A DNA stretch of 64,000 bases from Sulfoacidibacillus thermotolerans. Lineage in GTDB: Bacteria; Bacillota; Bacilli; Alicyclobacillales; SLC66. This document shows positions 19,194 through 28,303 of this stretch, one piece after another. The number at the start of each line of letters is the position of its first letter. The stretch's first letter is position 1. A model generated the notes under the pieces. That model searched no databases, was not told where the DNA came from, and was given only the letters and a program-made list of their open reading frames with translations. The stretch is taken from contig NZ_MPDK01000006.1 of NCBI RefSeq assembly GCF_003144315.1, positions 1 through 64,000 on the forward strand, read 5' to 3'. A program made the translations under genes and the position numbers.

Positions 19194-19376
19194 ATGATCG
19201 ATTCCAACCAAGACGATCAATCACCACTTGAGGATCCTAGAGCGAGGAAGTTGATAAAAGGACTGCGGGAAGAGAAATATATAGTCTATTCCCTTGACGA
19301 AACCAAATTGGATCGGATTCCATTAGTTCACTATGAGGACAACGAATTTTTAGGAGGAAATGAAAATGAAGATTGA
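19194..19376 (+). CDS. small hypothetical protein
   Basis: A hydrophilic product of about 60 residues (MIDSNQDDQSPLEDPRARKL...), rich in charged residues and without a recognised domain. An in-frame ATG at 19161 overlaps the TATAAT box, so it would not lie on the transcript; the ATG at 19194 is the next choice, but its AAAGGAGG is about 15 bases away, so the start is unsure. It overlaps the next gene's start by a few bases and may mainly serve translational coupling, or be the C-terminal remnant of a larger gene. Confidence 0.4.
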   Translation: MIDSNQDDQSPLEDPRARKLIKGLREEKYIVYSLDETKLDRIPLVHYEDNEFLGGNENED

Positions 19377-19728
19377 AGAATTGCTTTCCGCGATGGAAAA
19401 AGAGGGCGGATCACGCCCAGTGACGATGGAACTGCTTAGTCAGTTGGACGAGAGTGCCGTGTTTGAGCATGCCAGTAATAAGCAGTGGTTATTTAGCAAG
19501 ACAGCGGTTCCAAATAAATACAAGCTCTTGATGAGCATCACGGCAGCGGCAGCAGTCGGACAAGAGAACTGTATTAAAACCTATGTGAAGAGTGCTTTAC
19601 GACAAGGGATACAGAAAGATGAAATCATGGAAGCCTTACTTGTAGCACGATTTGTGAACGCAACAACCGTAATTTCCGCTTCCGTAGACGCCATGAAACT
19701 TCTCGTCGAAGACGGTCAAACGAGTTAG
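19366..19728 (+). CDS. carboxymuconolactone-decarboxylase-family protein lacking the CxxC pair
   Basis: The 120-residue CMD-like protein has the helical fold (KYKLLMSITAAAAVGQENC ... EIMEALLVARFVNATTVI). The usual AhpD motif CxxC reads QENC, so only one of the two redox cysteines is left. The second ATG (19366) is preferred because AGGAGG lies eight bases before it. It is distinct from the CMD protein at 18300-18587, which has CxxC and a Cys tail. It precedes the TauE/SafE gene by 39 bases and probably shares its operon. Activity unknown. Confidence 0.75.
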   Translation: MKIEELLSAMEKEGGSRPVTMELLSQLDESAVFEHASNKQWLFSKTAVPNKYKLLMSITAAAAVGQENCIKTYVKSALRQGIQKDEIMEALLVARFVNATTVISASVDAMKLLVEDGQTS

Positions 19729-19767
19729 TAAAAATAAAAAATAGCAGTCTTCTGGGGGTTCAGCATT

Positions 19768-20514
19768 ATGACACATGGGTTATTAGTCATCTTAATCTCC
19801 TTAATCGTGGGATTGGTAACGACCTACCTTAAAATTACCATCGATCGTATTTTCTTGGTATTGCTGTTGGTGCTTTGGATGGGATTCGGCATTCAACAAG
19901 CTGTCGTGATCAACGCACTCGTCATGCTCTTGGCCTCGTTACTGTTCTTTCGCGGAGCGAGAGCACAGCTATCCAAGTTACCTGGCGCAGTGAGATGGAG
20001 CGTTGTGATTCTCTCCTTCGTCGGTGGGATCGTTGGACGATGGCTCGGATTGCATACGTCCAGTCGCGGCTTACTCCTCATTCTCGGCATCTATGCCGTT
20101 TTCGTTGGGCTGCGTCTCTTGATGATCAAACCTAAGATGGTCCCGGATGGAAAGATACATGCAGGAGTCAGCATCGTTACATTCATATTTAGTATCCTCA
20201 CAGGGCTGATTAGTGCCGGTGGGAAACCGTTGCAAATTCCTATTTTTGTTAAATGGTTTAAGTTGTCGATGCCCCAAGCCTATTTAGTGGCATCACTGGG
20301 TAATATTTTTTCGACCGTTGGTTTTCTCGTCGGAGAACTCTGGTTTGCTAAAGCAATCCCACTATCGAATCTTGCCTGGTCCTGGATATATTTCGTGGGA
20401 ATAAGCTTGGTCATGTTCATCTTTGAACCAATGTGGAGTCAGAAAATCCAGAAGTGGGTGACTTTGCTCGTAGGCATTTTGTTAACTGCAGTGGGCATTA
20501 AACTCATGATATGA
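19768..20514 (+). CDS. TauE/SafE-family membrane permease
   Basis: The 248-residue protein has about eight transmembrane helices in two related halves, as in sulfite-exporter TauE/SafE proteins, which move sulfite, sulfoacetate and other anions out of or into the cell. It lies 39 bases after the CMD-like gene. It is the only integral membrane protein of the ars island and therefore a candidate, by position only, for the exit route that lacks an ArsB/Acr3 here. A terminator follows 53 bases after its stop. Confidence 0.85.
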   Translation: MTHGLLVILISLIVGLVTTYLKITIDRIFLVLLLVLWMGFGIQQAVVINALVMLLASLLFFRGARAQLSKLPGAVRWSVVILSFVGGIVGRWLGLHTSSRGLLLILGIYAVFVGLRLLMIKPKMVPDGKIHAGVSIVTFIFSILTGLISAGGKPLQIPIFVKWFKLSMPQAYLVASLGNIFSTVGFLVGELWFAKAIPLSNLAWSWIYFVGISLVMFIFEPMWSQKIQKWVTLLVGILLTAVGIKLMI

Positions 20515-20567
20515 TTGTCAACTACTACAACTGGAGCATAATATCACAACGCTATTGGAATTTAGGC

Positions 20568-20604
20568 CCAACCCCGCCTCCTAACGAAAATGGATCGGGG
20601 TTGG
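20568..20604 (+). terminator. terminator after the TauE/SafE gene
   Basis: A perfect 9-bp GC-rich stem (CCAACCCCG / CGGGGTTGG) with a 19-base loop, followed by ACCTTAGTTTC. The U-run is modest. It closes the plus-strand CMD-TauE operon. Confidence 0.6.
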
Positions 20605-20988
20605 ACCTTAGTTTCAACGCAGAGGTACCTGGACCAAGGATTTCGGAGCACGATAGTTAGAGCAATACGCACCTCCAGTTATCCCCATATATTCTCTGGT
20701 TAACCTCAGTTAACTTAATAATAGTAATTAAATATAATTTTTTAATATATAATAATATGAATAACCCGTTGCCAACTCTATTGATAGGAAATTGCAACTC
20801 CAGAATAAAGCCCATATCTGTACCAGTGTCCTTGGTTAGCTTGTGGGTTGGGTTGTGTTAACGACTGGGAATCTTTGAACATCCTACAGCATTAGCATTT
20901 TGGACATTATGAGGTACTAAATCGTCCAGATACTCGAATCAGAGAACACAGAGGATCGGAAACATTTTGCCGACCATCTGTTCATGAG
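20605..20988. other. gene-free stretch between the TauE terminator and the integrase remnant
   Basis: About 380 bases without a supported gene or RNA. It is AT-rich around 20710-20760 (runs such as TAATAATAGTAATTAAATATAA), unlike the neighbouring coding DNA. No inverted terminal repeat or tRNA 3'-end copy was seen. It is probably residual DNA of the accessory island. Confidence 0.5.
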
Positions 20989-21357
20989 TCAACTCAGCCG
21001 ATGCTCCACGAAGCTAAACTTGCTGTGTTGCAAGTTCACATCGTGCGAGAACATCTCTACATATATGCGAACCGTCTCCATACTGCTATGACCAAGAATC
21101 CGCTGAAGTGAAAAGATGTCTCCACCCGCCAAGATGTAATATTTATCCATCGTATGTCTGAAAGTATGAGGTGACACGCGAACATTTACAATCCGCGCTT
21201 GTTCCCCATATTGCTTGATGAGCTTTTGAATCGTGCCAATGGCAATGGGCTCGTTGTCGATGGTCACGAACAAGGCATCTGCCAACGAAATGATCCGCTC
21301 TTCCGGTACAGCCACCTCTTCCACAAAATCAACCGTATTTTTTCTCCGTTTCGCCAT
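20989..21357 (-). pseudogene. tyrosine recombinase (integrase) with an internal deletion
   Basis: The 122-residue frame starts like a complete integrase (MAKRRKNTVDFVEEVAVPEE; AAGGAGA before the ATG at 21357) but runs within about 40 residues into the end of the catalytic domain: VSPHTFRHT (His-x-x-Arg), ILGHSSMETVRIYVEM with the nucleophile Tyr. The SAM-like core-binding domain and the first catalytic Arg are missing, so an in-frame deletion of some 170-200 residues is inferred. It lies just beyond the 3' end of tRNA-Leu, the usual position for the integrase of an island. It cannot be active. Confidence 0.75.
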
Positions 21358-21481
21358 TACCCACACGTCTCCTTTTCCGAGACGTGTGGGGGACTCCGGC
21401 CCATTTGCCCGCACTGTTGCGGACGTGTGTGCCCACACGCTCCTGCAAAATCCTGACCAAAATATCCCCCCAAAATGGAAA

Positions 21482-21515
21482 CAGGGTTCTTGAGCTCAAA
21501 GGCTCAAAAACCCTG
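21482..21515 (-). terminator. terminator of tRNA-Leu
   Basis: CAGGGTT-x-TTGAG pairs with CTCAA-x-AACCCTG across about eight bases, and on the minus strand the stem is followed by TTTCC. It starts 27 bases after the tRNA 3' end. Confidence 0.8.
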
Positions 21516-21541
21516 CGACACTGCCGAATATTAGACTCTTC

Positions 21542-21626
21542 TGGTGTCGAGAGCGGGACTTGAACCCGCACGGGTTACCCCACACGCCCCTCAAACGTGC
21601 GCGTCTGCCAATTCCGCCATCCCGAC
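21542..21626 (-). tRNA. tRNA-Leu (anticodon GAG)
   Basis: An 85-base class II tRNA. The acceptor stem GTCGGGA pairs with TCTCGAC, and the encoded 3' end is ACCA. The anticodon stem-loop CACGT-TTGAGGG-GCGTG gives GAG; a long variable arm and the T-loop GGTTCAAGTCC follow. An integrase remnant lies on the 3' side, so the 3' end of this tRNA is a likely old attachment site. Confidence 0.95.
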
Positions 21627-21782
21627 ATGCTGGTTTACATCGACTTTCATAATATATCCGATTTTAACCGCTAAGTCAAGCATCGTGTTCGGTTTATCCA
21701 CGACATCTGTACTCAAAAACGACGGCTTTTGACTTCATGAAAAAATCTAAAAGTAATCCCTATCTGTTTGATTGCATTGCAT

Positions 21783-22358
21783 TTACTTGCGATAAAAACG
21801 ACTAAACGTTTCATATGTGTAGAGTACACGCGCAACAAAATGTCTGGTTTCGCGAACGGGTATGTCGTTAATCGTCATTTCTTCTCCCGACCAAACACCT
21901 TTGCGCAACCAGCGACGAACCCGATTGGGGCCTGCATTATAGGCGGCAAGCGCCTCCGGTAAGTTCCCGTGAAACATGCGCAGCAAGTAAGCCATATACC
22001 ACGATCCCAGACGAATATTGATGGATGGAAGCGCTAAATCTGCACGAGTATATTTCTTCATGCCTATTTTTTGTGCTGCCCATGAAGCTGTATCTGGCAT
22101 CAATTGCATCAGTCCAATCGCACCCGCGTGAGAGATATCATCTTCTCGAAAATGACTCTCTACGCGAACGAGCGCTGCAATAAGGAAAGGGTCAACTTGT
22201 GCAACCTGCGCCTCTCGTTGAATGACCGGATAATAATAGATGGGATAAACAAGGTTCCAGAAGGAGGGGATAAAAGTGATACTCACGACGCCTACGAGTA
22301 GAGCTGCCGCCACAAGCGTTCGCATGCGAATCGCTAGAATTAAATTGCGCCCTATCAC
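21783..22358 (-). CDS. membrane-anchored lytic transglycosylase (SLT domain)
   Basis: The 191-residue enzyme cleaves peptidoglycan glycan strands. An N-terminal hydrophobic segment (about residues 13-32) anchors or exports it. The SLT domain shows the catalytic E67 in ALVRVESHF, the GLMQLMP motif and AAYNAGPNRVRRWL. Such single-domain enzymes work in cell-wall remodelling. It lies just downstream of coaE on the same strand, as in several Bacillota, and is likely read with it. Confidence 0.9.
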   Translation of the reverse strand: MIGRNLILAIRMRTLVAAALLVGVVSITFIPSFWNLVYPIYYYPVIQREAQVAQVDPFLIAALVRVESHFREDDISHAGAIGLMQLMPDTASWAAQKIGMKKYTRADLALPSINIRLGSWYMAYLLRMFHGNLPEALAAYNAGPNRVRRWLRKGVWSGEEMTINDIPVRETRHFVARVLYTYETFSRFYRK

Positions 22359-22410
22359 GAGTTCGTCGTCTCCTTTCCACAGTACATCACATGCTTCTAG
22401 TTCAACTCAT

Positions 22411-23076
22411 TCATTGTATAACAAATGGCTGAACAACGCTGCGGTCAAATTTCCCATCTACTTGCGCACCTTTTTTTGCTAAATATTTTAAATGTTGATA
22501 GAGCGTGTGGGCGAGTCTCGGCACCTCCCGCTCTTCTCCTTGATTGTTCACTAGGATATCGGCGTACGCACGCTTTTCTTCTATCGAAATTTGTGCTGCA
22601 ATGCGGCGGCTCGCATTTACCTCATCTAACCCATTGCGTTTCATCAACCTTTTCAACTGCTCTACTGCCGATGCATAGACAAGTACGGTCACATCGACTT
22701 GCCGATGTGTTCCCCCTTCGATTAACAAGGGTACGTCAAGAATCGCGATTCGAGATGCATCTTTTCCTACATAATCGCGCGCGCGTCGCCACATCTCCGC
22801 GCGCACCAAAGGATGAACAATCTCATTTAATTTGTTACGAGCTTCCTCATCTTGAAAGACCAATTGACCAAGTCGATCTCGATGTAAGCTTCCGTCACGC
22901 TGTACATACATAGCTCCAAAAGTGTTCACAATTTGCCGTAACCCCTCTGTTCCCGGTGCCACGACTTCGCGCGCGATGACATCCGCGTCAATGAGGTACG
23001 CCCCTAGCTCTACAAGTGCAGCAGAGATTGAACTTTTTCCTGTGGCAATTCCACCTGTAAGACCTACAATCACCAC
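22411..23076 (-). CDS. coaE: dephospho-CoA kinase
   Basis: The 221-residue enzyme phosphorylates the 3'-hydroxyl of dephospho-CoA with ATP, the last step of coenzyme A synthesis. The P-loop GLTGGIATGKSS lies at the very N-terminus, then DADVIAREVVAPG and the lid region. Upstream in-frame codons (MEGVCKNGRGD) do not belong to the family; a GTG at 23076 or 23073 after GGGGGGA is the likely start. The C-terminus is about 20 residues longer than usual. It follows mutM, as in Bacillus. Confidence 0.92.
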   Translation of the reverse strand: MVIVGLTGGIATGKSSISAALVELGAYLIDADVIAREVVAPGTEGLRQIVNTFGAMYVQRDGSLHRDRLGQLVFQDEEARNKLNEIVHPLVRAEMWRRARDYVGKDASRIAILDVPLLIEGGTHRQVDVTVLVYASAVEQLKRLMKRNGLDEVNASRRIAAQISIEEKRAYADILVNNQGEEREVPRLAHTLYQHLKYLAKKGAQVDGKFDRSVVQPFVIQ

Positions 23077-23127
23077 AATGTCCCCCCTTCCATTCTTGCA
23101 GACCCCCTCCAATCAATTGTAGGGCCT

Positions 23128-23985
23128 CTACAATCGCATTTTACTCTTTGTACAACTGTATGGGGGGCGCTGACACTTCGTACACACATGTGTCCCTCTT
23201 CCAGCCACACGCAACTTTACAATCGGTGCTCCACAGACTGTACATGGTTGTGCAGTCCGACCATATACATGAAGGGCAAGCTGATACTGTCCCTCTTCTC
23301 CAAAGCCGTTCACATAGGATCGCACCGAACTCCCACCATGCGCAATCGCTTGCCTCAAAATCTCGCGCATCGCCACGACAATCCGTCTAGCTGCATGAAG
23401 AGAAAGATCTTGTGCATACTCCGCAGGGTGAATGCGCGCGCGAAAGAGAATCTCATCGACATAAATATTCCCAAGACCTGCAATGACGCGCTGATCTAGT
23501 AATACCGCTTTGACAGAAGTTTTACGATGTTGAAAGATCGCCTGTAGATATTTCGCTGTCAATCGTTTGTCAAACGGCTCAGGACCTAACTGCAAAAGCG
23601 GAGAAAATTTCTCCAATGCAAAAGACGGAATCAAATCCATCGTTCCAAATTGACGTACGTCCTGGTAACGCAGTTCTTGCCCTTGATCCAGATGGAAAAT
23701 GACATGCGTATGAGGAAGCTGCGCTTCCTCTGCTCTATAGAGACCGTAGCGCCCTTCCATGCGCAGATGAGTGATCAACGTCTGCGCGCCCAAATCGAAC
23801 AAGAGATACTTCCCACGCCGCCGCACCTCATGGATCGTCACTCCCAAAAGCTCCTGTGTAAACTCATCAACACTTGGCGTTCGCACAATGCGGGGCAAAC
23901 GCACTTCTGCTCGCATAATCTTTCGTCCCGCAACTAAGCTTTGCAATCCCCGCCGCACAGTCTCCACTTCGGGTAATTCCGGCAT
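23128..23985 (-). CDS. mutM: formamidopyrimidine-DNA glycosylase
   Basis: The 285-residue enzyme removes 8-oxoguanine and formamidopyrimidines from DNA. The catalytic Pro2-Glu3 must follow the initiator Met, which fixes the start at the ATG at 23985 (MPELPEVETVRRGL) with AAGGTGA before it. The helix-two-turn-helix and the C-terminal zinc finger with four Cys (CTVCGAPI ... CTKCQRPP) are complete. The gene stands directly behind polA (18 bases), forming the repair operon polA-mutM-coaE. Confidence 0.96.
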   Translation of the reverse strand: MPELPEVETVRRGLQSLVAGRKIMRAEVRLPRIVRTPSVDEFTQELLGVTIHEVRRRGKYLLFDLGAQTLITHLRMEGRYGLYRAEEAQLPHTHVIFHLDQGQELRYQDVRQFGTMDLIPSFALEKFSPLLQLGPEPFDKRLTAKYLQAIFQHRKTSVKAVLLDQRVIAGLGNIYVDEILFRARIHPAEYAQDLSLHAARRIVVAMREILRQAIAHGGSSVRSYVNGFGEEGQYQLALHVYGRTAQPCTVCGAPIVKLRVAGRGTHVCTKCQRPPYSCTKSKMRL

Positions 23986-24003
23986 ATAAACGTTCACCTT
24001 CAA

Positions 24004-26763
24004 TTATTTTGCATCATACCATGTTGATCCATAATGAACATCTACCTTCAGCGGGACAGACATTACAACGGCATGTTCCATCTGTTCTCGCACAAGTTCA
24101 GAGAGCAAAGTGAGTTCTTCCATAGGACATTCCAAAATCAACTCATCATGTACCTGCAGCAGCATCTTTCCTTGAAACCCTCTCACTTTTAGCTCCTGGG
24201 CCAACTTAACCATCGCAAGTTTGATCACATCCGCCGCTGTTCCTTGAATCGGCGTATTCATTGCTGTACGCTCCGCAAAACTGCGCTCATTGAAATTCCG
24301 ACTGTGAATCTGCGGCAAATAACGTCTTCTCCCAAGCAATGTCTCCGTGTAGCCAAGTTCACGTGCCTTTTGTATCGATTCTTCCATATAACGCTTTACC
24401 CCTGGGAACTTTGCAAAGTATTGCGCAATAAACTCCCCAGCCTGTGCGCGTGAGATGTTCAGATTTTGCGACAACCCATAATCGCTGATTCCGTAGACGA
24501 TGCCAAAGTTCACGGCTTTTGCCTGCCTGCGCATAAGAGAAGTCACCTGATCTAACGGCACTTCAAATACATCGCTCGCGGTGCGCGTATGAATATCCAT
24601 ATCTGCTAAGAACGCATCAATCAAGGCTTGATCTTGCGACAAATGTGCGAGAATGCGCAACTCTACTTGCGAATAATCCGCTGAGACGATCACCCACTCA
24701 CGATAAGTAGGTACAAACGCGAGTCGTAGTTTTCTGCCCTCTTCCATGCGAATTGGGATGTTTTGCAGATTGGGATCTGCGCTTGATAGTCTTCCCGTCG
24801 CGGTCATCGCTTGGTGAAATGAAGTGTGAACACGCGATTGCGGCTGCCGCACGACACGCAAGAGCCCTTCGACATAAGTCGATTGCAGCTTTGTCAACTG
24901 CCGATACTGTAGAATGTGTGTCACAATCTCACTGTGTGGCGCCAATTTTTCTAACACGTCGGCGCTGGTAGAGTACCCTGTTTTTGTCTTTTTCACAGGT
25001 GGCAAGCCCATTTTATCGAATAGAATTTCACCTAATTGTTTAGGTGAATTTATATTAAATTCGGTCCCCGCAAGCAAATAGATTTGTTTTGTCAATTGAT
25101 CGATTCCCTCAGCTAATTCCTTGCCGATCTGACGCAATCGCTCCGTGTCCACCTTCACTCCGTATAACTCAAGTTCCGCCAAGACAGCTGCGAGCGGCAA
25201 TTCTAGATCTTCATACAGTGACTGCAGTTGATACTGCACAAGATCCGCTTGTAAGGCAGAAAAGCGATTGAACAGCTGAGCGGCACAGTAAATAAGCGCA
25301 CGCGATCGATTTTCCCCACCTTTTTCAATCGCTTGACGAACCCACGAAGGAACCAAACGATCAGCATCTGCCGCCGAACTCTCAGTCGCTTTTTCGATCA
25401 CATCAAGTAAACTTGGCTCTCCCTCTGATGTATGAATCAAATAGGTCGCTAAAAGTGTGTCAAACAAAGGGCCAACCACATTCGTCACATCACTTGCAAG
25501 CCCTAAAGAGACACCGTGCACCATGATCGCTTTCGCATCGTACACAATTTTTGTCACCCGTTCATGCCTTAAAAATGTCATCAATTGTGCGCGAATCTGC
25601 TCGTTCTGCAAATTCTGTTCAGACAGCGGTACATAAAATGCGGCATGCGCACCCGCAACGGCCATACCTCTCCATTCACCCGTCTGATAATCTCCTTGTA
25701 AATCAAATAACAATGCACAACGCTCCCCAAGCTGTGGCAGAAGATCTTGTAGATGGGAGAGTTCCACGATCTGCTCCTTCTCTATTTGTGCAAAAACGGT
25801 AGGGGAGGATGTATTTTGTGCTTCCTGCACCATTTGCTGTTCATTCGCAGCCCCTTGATCCACACCCTCTACTCGACTGAGCAGAGAGCGAAATTCGTAC
25901 ATACGAAATGCTTCTCGCACGCTTGCCACATCATATCCCTCATACAACAGCTCATCGAGCGTCACATCAAGAGGCACCGCGCGATCAATCGTCGCGAGTC
26001 GTTTCGACAATAGTGCTAACTCACGGTGTTCCCGTAAGCGCTCTTGCAGTTTTGCGCCAGTTACATCGCCAATATGCTCAAATACTTCTTCTAACGTACC
26101 AAATTGCGCAAGCAATTTAATCGCCGTCTTTTCCCCCACTCCAGGAACTCCTGGGATGTTGTCTGAGGAATCGCCCATAAGTCCTTTTAGATCGATCATT
26201 TGCTGCGGCGATAAATGGTAACGATCTCGCACCGCAGCAGGATCATACCTCACGATGTCCGTCGTGCCTTTACGCGTCATGCCAGCAGTAACTTGTTCGG
26301 AGACGAGTTGAAATAAATCTTTATCCCCTGAGACAGCAAATACTTCAAAACCTGCCATGCTTGCCTTTGTCGCTAGTGTTCCAATAATATCATCCGCTTC
26401 ATATTGTTCCTTTTCGAGAGTTACAATTCCAAAAGAGCGCAGCAGTTCGCGCGCCATCGGAAATTGCCCAATTAATTCAGGAGGCGTACTCTGACGCTTC
26501 CCTTTATACTCTTCAAAGAAAGCGTGACGAAAAGTCTCTTTTCCCTTGTCAAACGCAACAGCAACATGACTGGGTTGTTCATCTTGGAGCAATTTTAATA
26601 ACATCATTGAAAACCCATAAATCGCATTTGTATATTGACCAGATGAGGTCGATAAGAGCGGAACCCCATAAAATGCACGATACAAAACACTATTTCCATC
26701 AATTAGTAAAAGCTTGTGTTTGGGCGCCTGTTCGTCCAGTACAGCCAAAATTCCCCACTCCAT
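24004..26763 (-). CDS. polA: DNA polymerase I
   Basis: The 919-residue enzyme fills gaps and removes RNA primers. The 5'-nuclease domain covers about residues 18-310 (LLLIDGNSVLYRAFYG, SGDKDLFQLV). The middle 3'-exonuclease-like domain has lost its acidic residues (FDLQGD where active enzymes have FDxE), as in Bacillus polymerase I. The polymerase domain includes motif A DYSQVELR at D696 and motif C QVHDELI. The ATG has only a weak ribosome-binding site, so a nearby internal start is possible. Confidence 0.95.
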   Translation of the reverse strand: MEWGILAVLDEQAPKHKLLLIDGNSVLYRAFYGVPLLSTSSGQYTNAIYGFSMMLLKLLQDEQPSHVAVAFDKGKETFRHAFFEEYKGKRQSTPPELIGQFPMARELLRSFGIVTLEKEQYEADDIIGTLATKASMAGFEVFAVSGDKDLFQLVSEQVTAGMTRKGTTDIVRYDPAAVRDRYHLSPQQMIDLKGLMGDSSDNIPGVPGVGEKTAIKLLAQFGTLEEVFEHIGDVTGAKLQERLREHRELALLSKRLATIDRAVPLDVTLDELLYEGYDVASVREAFRMYEFRSLLSRVEGVDQGAANEQQMVQEAQNTSSPTVFAQIEKEQIVELSHLQDLLPQLGERCALLFDLQGDYQTGEWRGMAVAGAHAAFYVPLSEQNLQNEQIRAQLMTFLRHERVTKIVYDAKAIMVHGVSLGLASDVTNVVGPLFDTLLATYLIHTSEGEPSLLDVIEKATESSAADADRLVPSWVRQAIEKGGENRSRALIYCAAQLFNRFSALQADLVQYQLQSLYEDLELPLAAVLAELELYGVKVDTERLRQIGKELAEGIDQLTKQIYLLAGTEFNINSPKQLGEILFDKMGLPPVKKTKTGYSTSADVLEKLAPHSEIVTHILQYRQLTKLQSTYVEGLLRVVRQPQSRVHTSFHQAMTATGRLSSADPNLQNIPIRMEEGRKLRLAFVPTYREWVIVSADYSQVELRILAHLSQDQALIDAFLADMDIHTRTASDVFEVPLDQVTSLMRRQAKAVNFGIVYGISDYGLSQNLNISRAQAGEFIAQYFAKFPGVKRYMEESIQKARELGYTETLLGRRRYLPQIHSRNFNERSFAERTAMNTPIQGTAADVIKLAMVKLAQELKVRGFQGKMLLQVHDELILECPMEELTLLSELVREQMEHAVVMSVPLKVDVHYGSTWYDAK

Positions 26764-26823
26764 TTCGACTCATCGAATCCCGTTCGACATTTCTTACGCC
26801 ATTTTAGCACATTGCGTTTCCCG

Positions 26824-26853
26824 AAAAAAAAGAAGCCGCAAACGGCCCCTTCT
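26824..26853 (-). terminator. terminator after the aminotransferase gene
   Basis: On the minus strand AGAAGGGGCCG-TTTG-CGGCTTCT forms a stem with a small bulge, followed by a run of eight T. It separates the aminotransferase operon from polA. Confidence 0.75.
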
Positions 26854-26878
26854 CTTTCTCTCACACCTTCTTAAAATC

Positions 26879-28231
26879 TCAGGAACCCACTTCCGTCAAC
26901 GCTTGCACCACGGCATCGACGATAAGATGTAATTCTTCTTCCTGAATCACAAACGGCGGGCACAACATCACTACATTGTTATAACCTGCCACCGTATCCC
27001 CATTTTTCCCAACCAGTACACCTTGTCGTTTACAGGCCGCTACAACTTTGCTCACAAACTCTGAAGAGGCTGGCGCTTTTGTCTTTTTGTCTTCCACCAG
27101 CTCAATTCCAGCTAAAAAGCCAAAAAAGCGCAAATCTCCGACATTCGGATGCTCCCGTAAGGCAGCTATCAGTTTTTCTTGTAACTTCTCACCAAGTTGT
27201 GCAGAGCGAACAATCAGGTCACGCTCCTCCATCAACTCGAGTGTCCTTACAGCTACGGCGCAAGCTGCCGGATTCCCGCCAAATGTATTGACGTGACGAA
27301 AGTGCACATATTCACGATCATCTCGAAAGACTTCAAATAAGTCTGCACGCACTGCCGTGGCAGAAAGCGGTAAATATCCGCTCGTTATCCCTTTAGCCAT
27401 CGTAACGATGTCTGGTTGCACCCCGAATTTCTGATAGCCAAACGGTTGCCCAGATCTGCCAAACCCGCAGATTACCTCGTCCATAATCAGCAGCACACCA
27501 TACCGATCGCAAATCTCGCGTACCTGTTGTACATATTCTAACGGGGGTACAATCATCCCTCCGCCCGTAATGACCGGCTCCATGATCACAGCCGCCACTG
27601 TCTCAGGTGTTTCCCAGTTGATCACCTGCTCATACATCGCCGCACACTCAAGATGACAAGATGCACGCTCCTGCCCAAAGGGGCAGCGATAGCAATCTGG
27701 CGGTGGCACGTGTAAAAATCCTGGCGCGAGTGGTTCGTACTTATATTTACGCTGGAATTGCCCTGTCGCAGCCAAAGCGCCCATTGAGTTCCCGTGGTAT
27801 GCGCGATAGCGGGAGATGACTTTCCAGCGCATCGGTTCACCATTTTGCGCATGGTATTGCCGAGCGATCTTAAACGCAGTTTCATTGGCTTCTGATCCGC
27901 TATTGGAATAAAAAATGCGATAATTCCCATGAAGCCATTGATTTAACTTTTCCCCTAGTGCAATTGCTGGTTTATGCGCATGGCTCAGTGGATAATACGG
28001 CATCTGCCGCAATTGCGAAGCTGCGGCATCCGCCAATTCAGATTCTGAATATCCAAGATTTACACACCACAACCCAGACATCGCATCGAGATAGCGATTC
28101 CCCTCTTCATCGATGATCCAAGCTCCTTCGCCCCCGCTGACTAACATCGGGTTTTGACTTGGCGTATAGGGCATCATATGATGCCACATATATTCCCTAT
28201 CTTTTTGCAGCCACTCTTCGCGCGTCGACAC
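26879..28231 (-). CDS. class-III aminotransferase (omega-amino acid:pyruvate type)
   Basis: The 450-residue PLP enzyme transfers the amino group of an omega-amino acid, amine or taurine-like donor to pyruvate or another keto acid. Visible are the PLP-ring contact YHGNS, the MDEV motif (D251), and the Schiff-base lysine K280 in TMAKGITSG. A four-cysteine patch (C180, C183, C192, C196) is shared by part of the family. The symporter gene upstream on the same strand and the divergent LysR regulator suggest an uptake-and-catabolism unit for an amine or amino acid. The substrate is not known. Confidence 0.88.
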   Translation of the reverse strand: MSTREEWLQKDREYMWHHMMPYTPSQNPMLVSGGEGAWIIDEEGNRYLDAMSGLWCVNLGYSESELADAAASQLRQMPYYPLSHAHKPAIALGEKLNQWLHGNYRIFYSNSGSEANETAFKIARQYHAQNGEPMRWKVISRYRAYHGNSMGALAATGQFQRKYKYEPLAPGFLHVPPPDCYRCPFGQERASCHLECAAMYEQVINWETPETVAAVIMEPVITGGGMIVPPLEYVQQVREICDRYGVLLIMDEVICGFGRSGQPFGYQKFGVQPDIVTMAKGITSGYLPLSATAVRADLFEVFRDDREYVHFRHVNTFGGNPAACAVAVRTLELMEERDLIVRSAQLGEKLQEKLIAALREHPNVGDLRFFGFLAGIELVEDKKTKAPASSEFVSKVVAACKRQGVLVGKNGDTVAGYNNVVMLCPPFVIQEEELHLIVDAVVQALTEVGS

Positions 28232-28303
28232 CCTACCGCCTCCATGACACTTGTTTCATGAAAGCAATTCTACACTCGTTTTTTCGGCTTTGCTACGGTT
28301 TTT

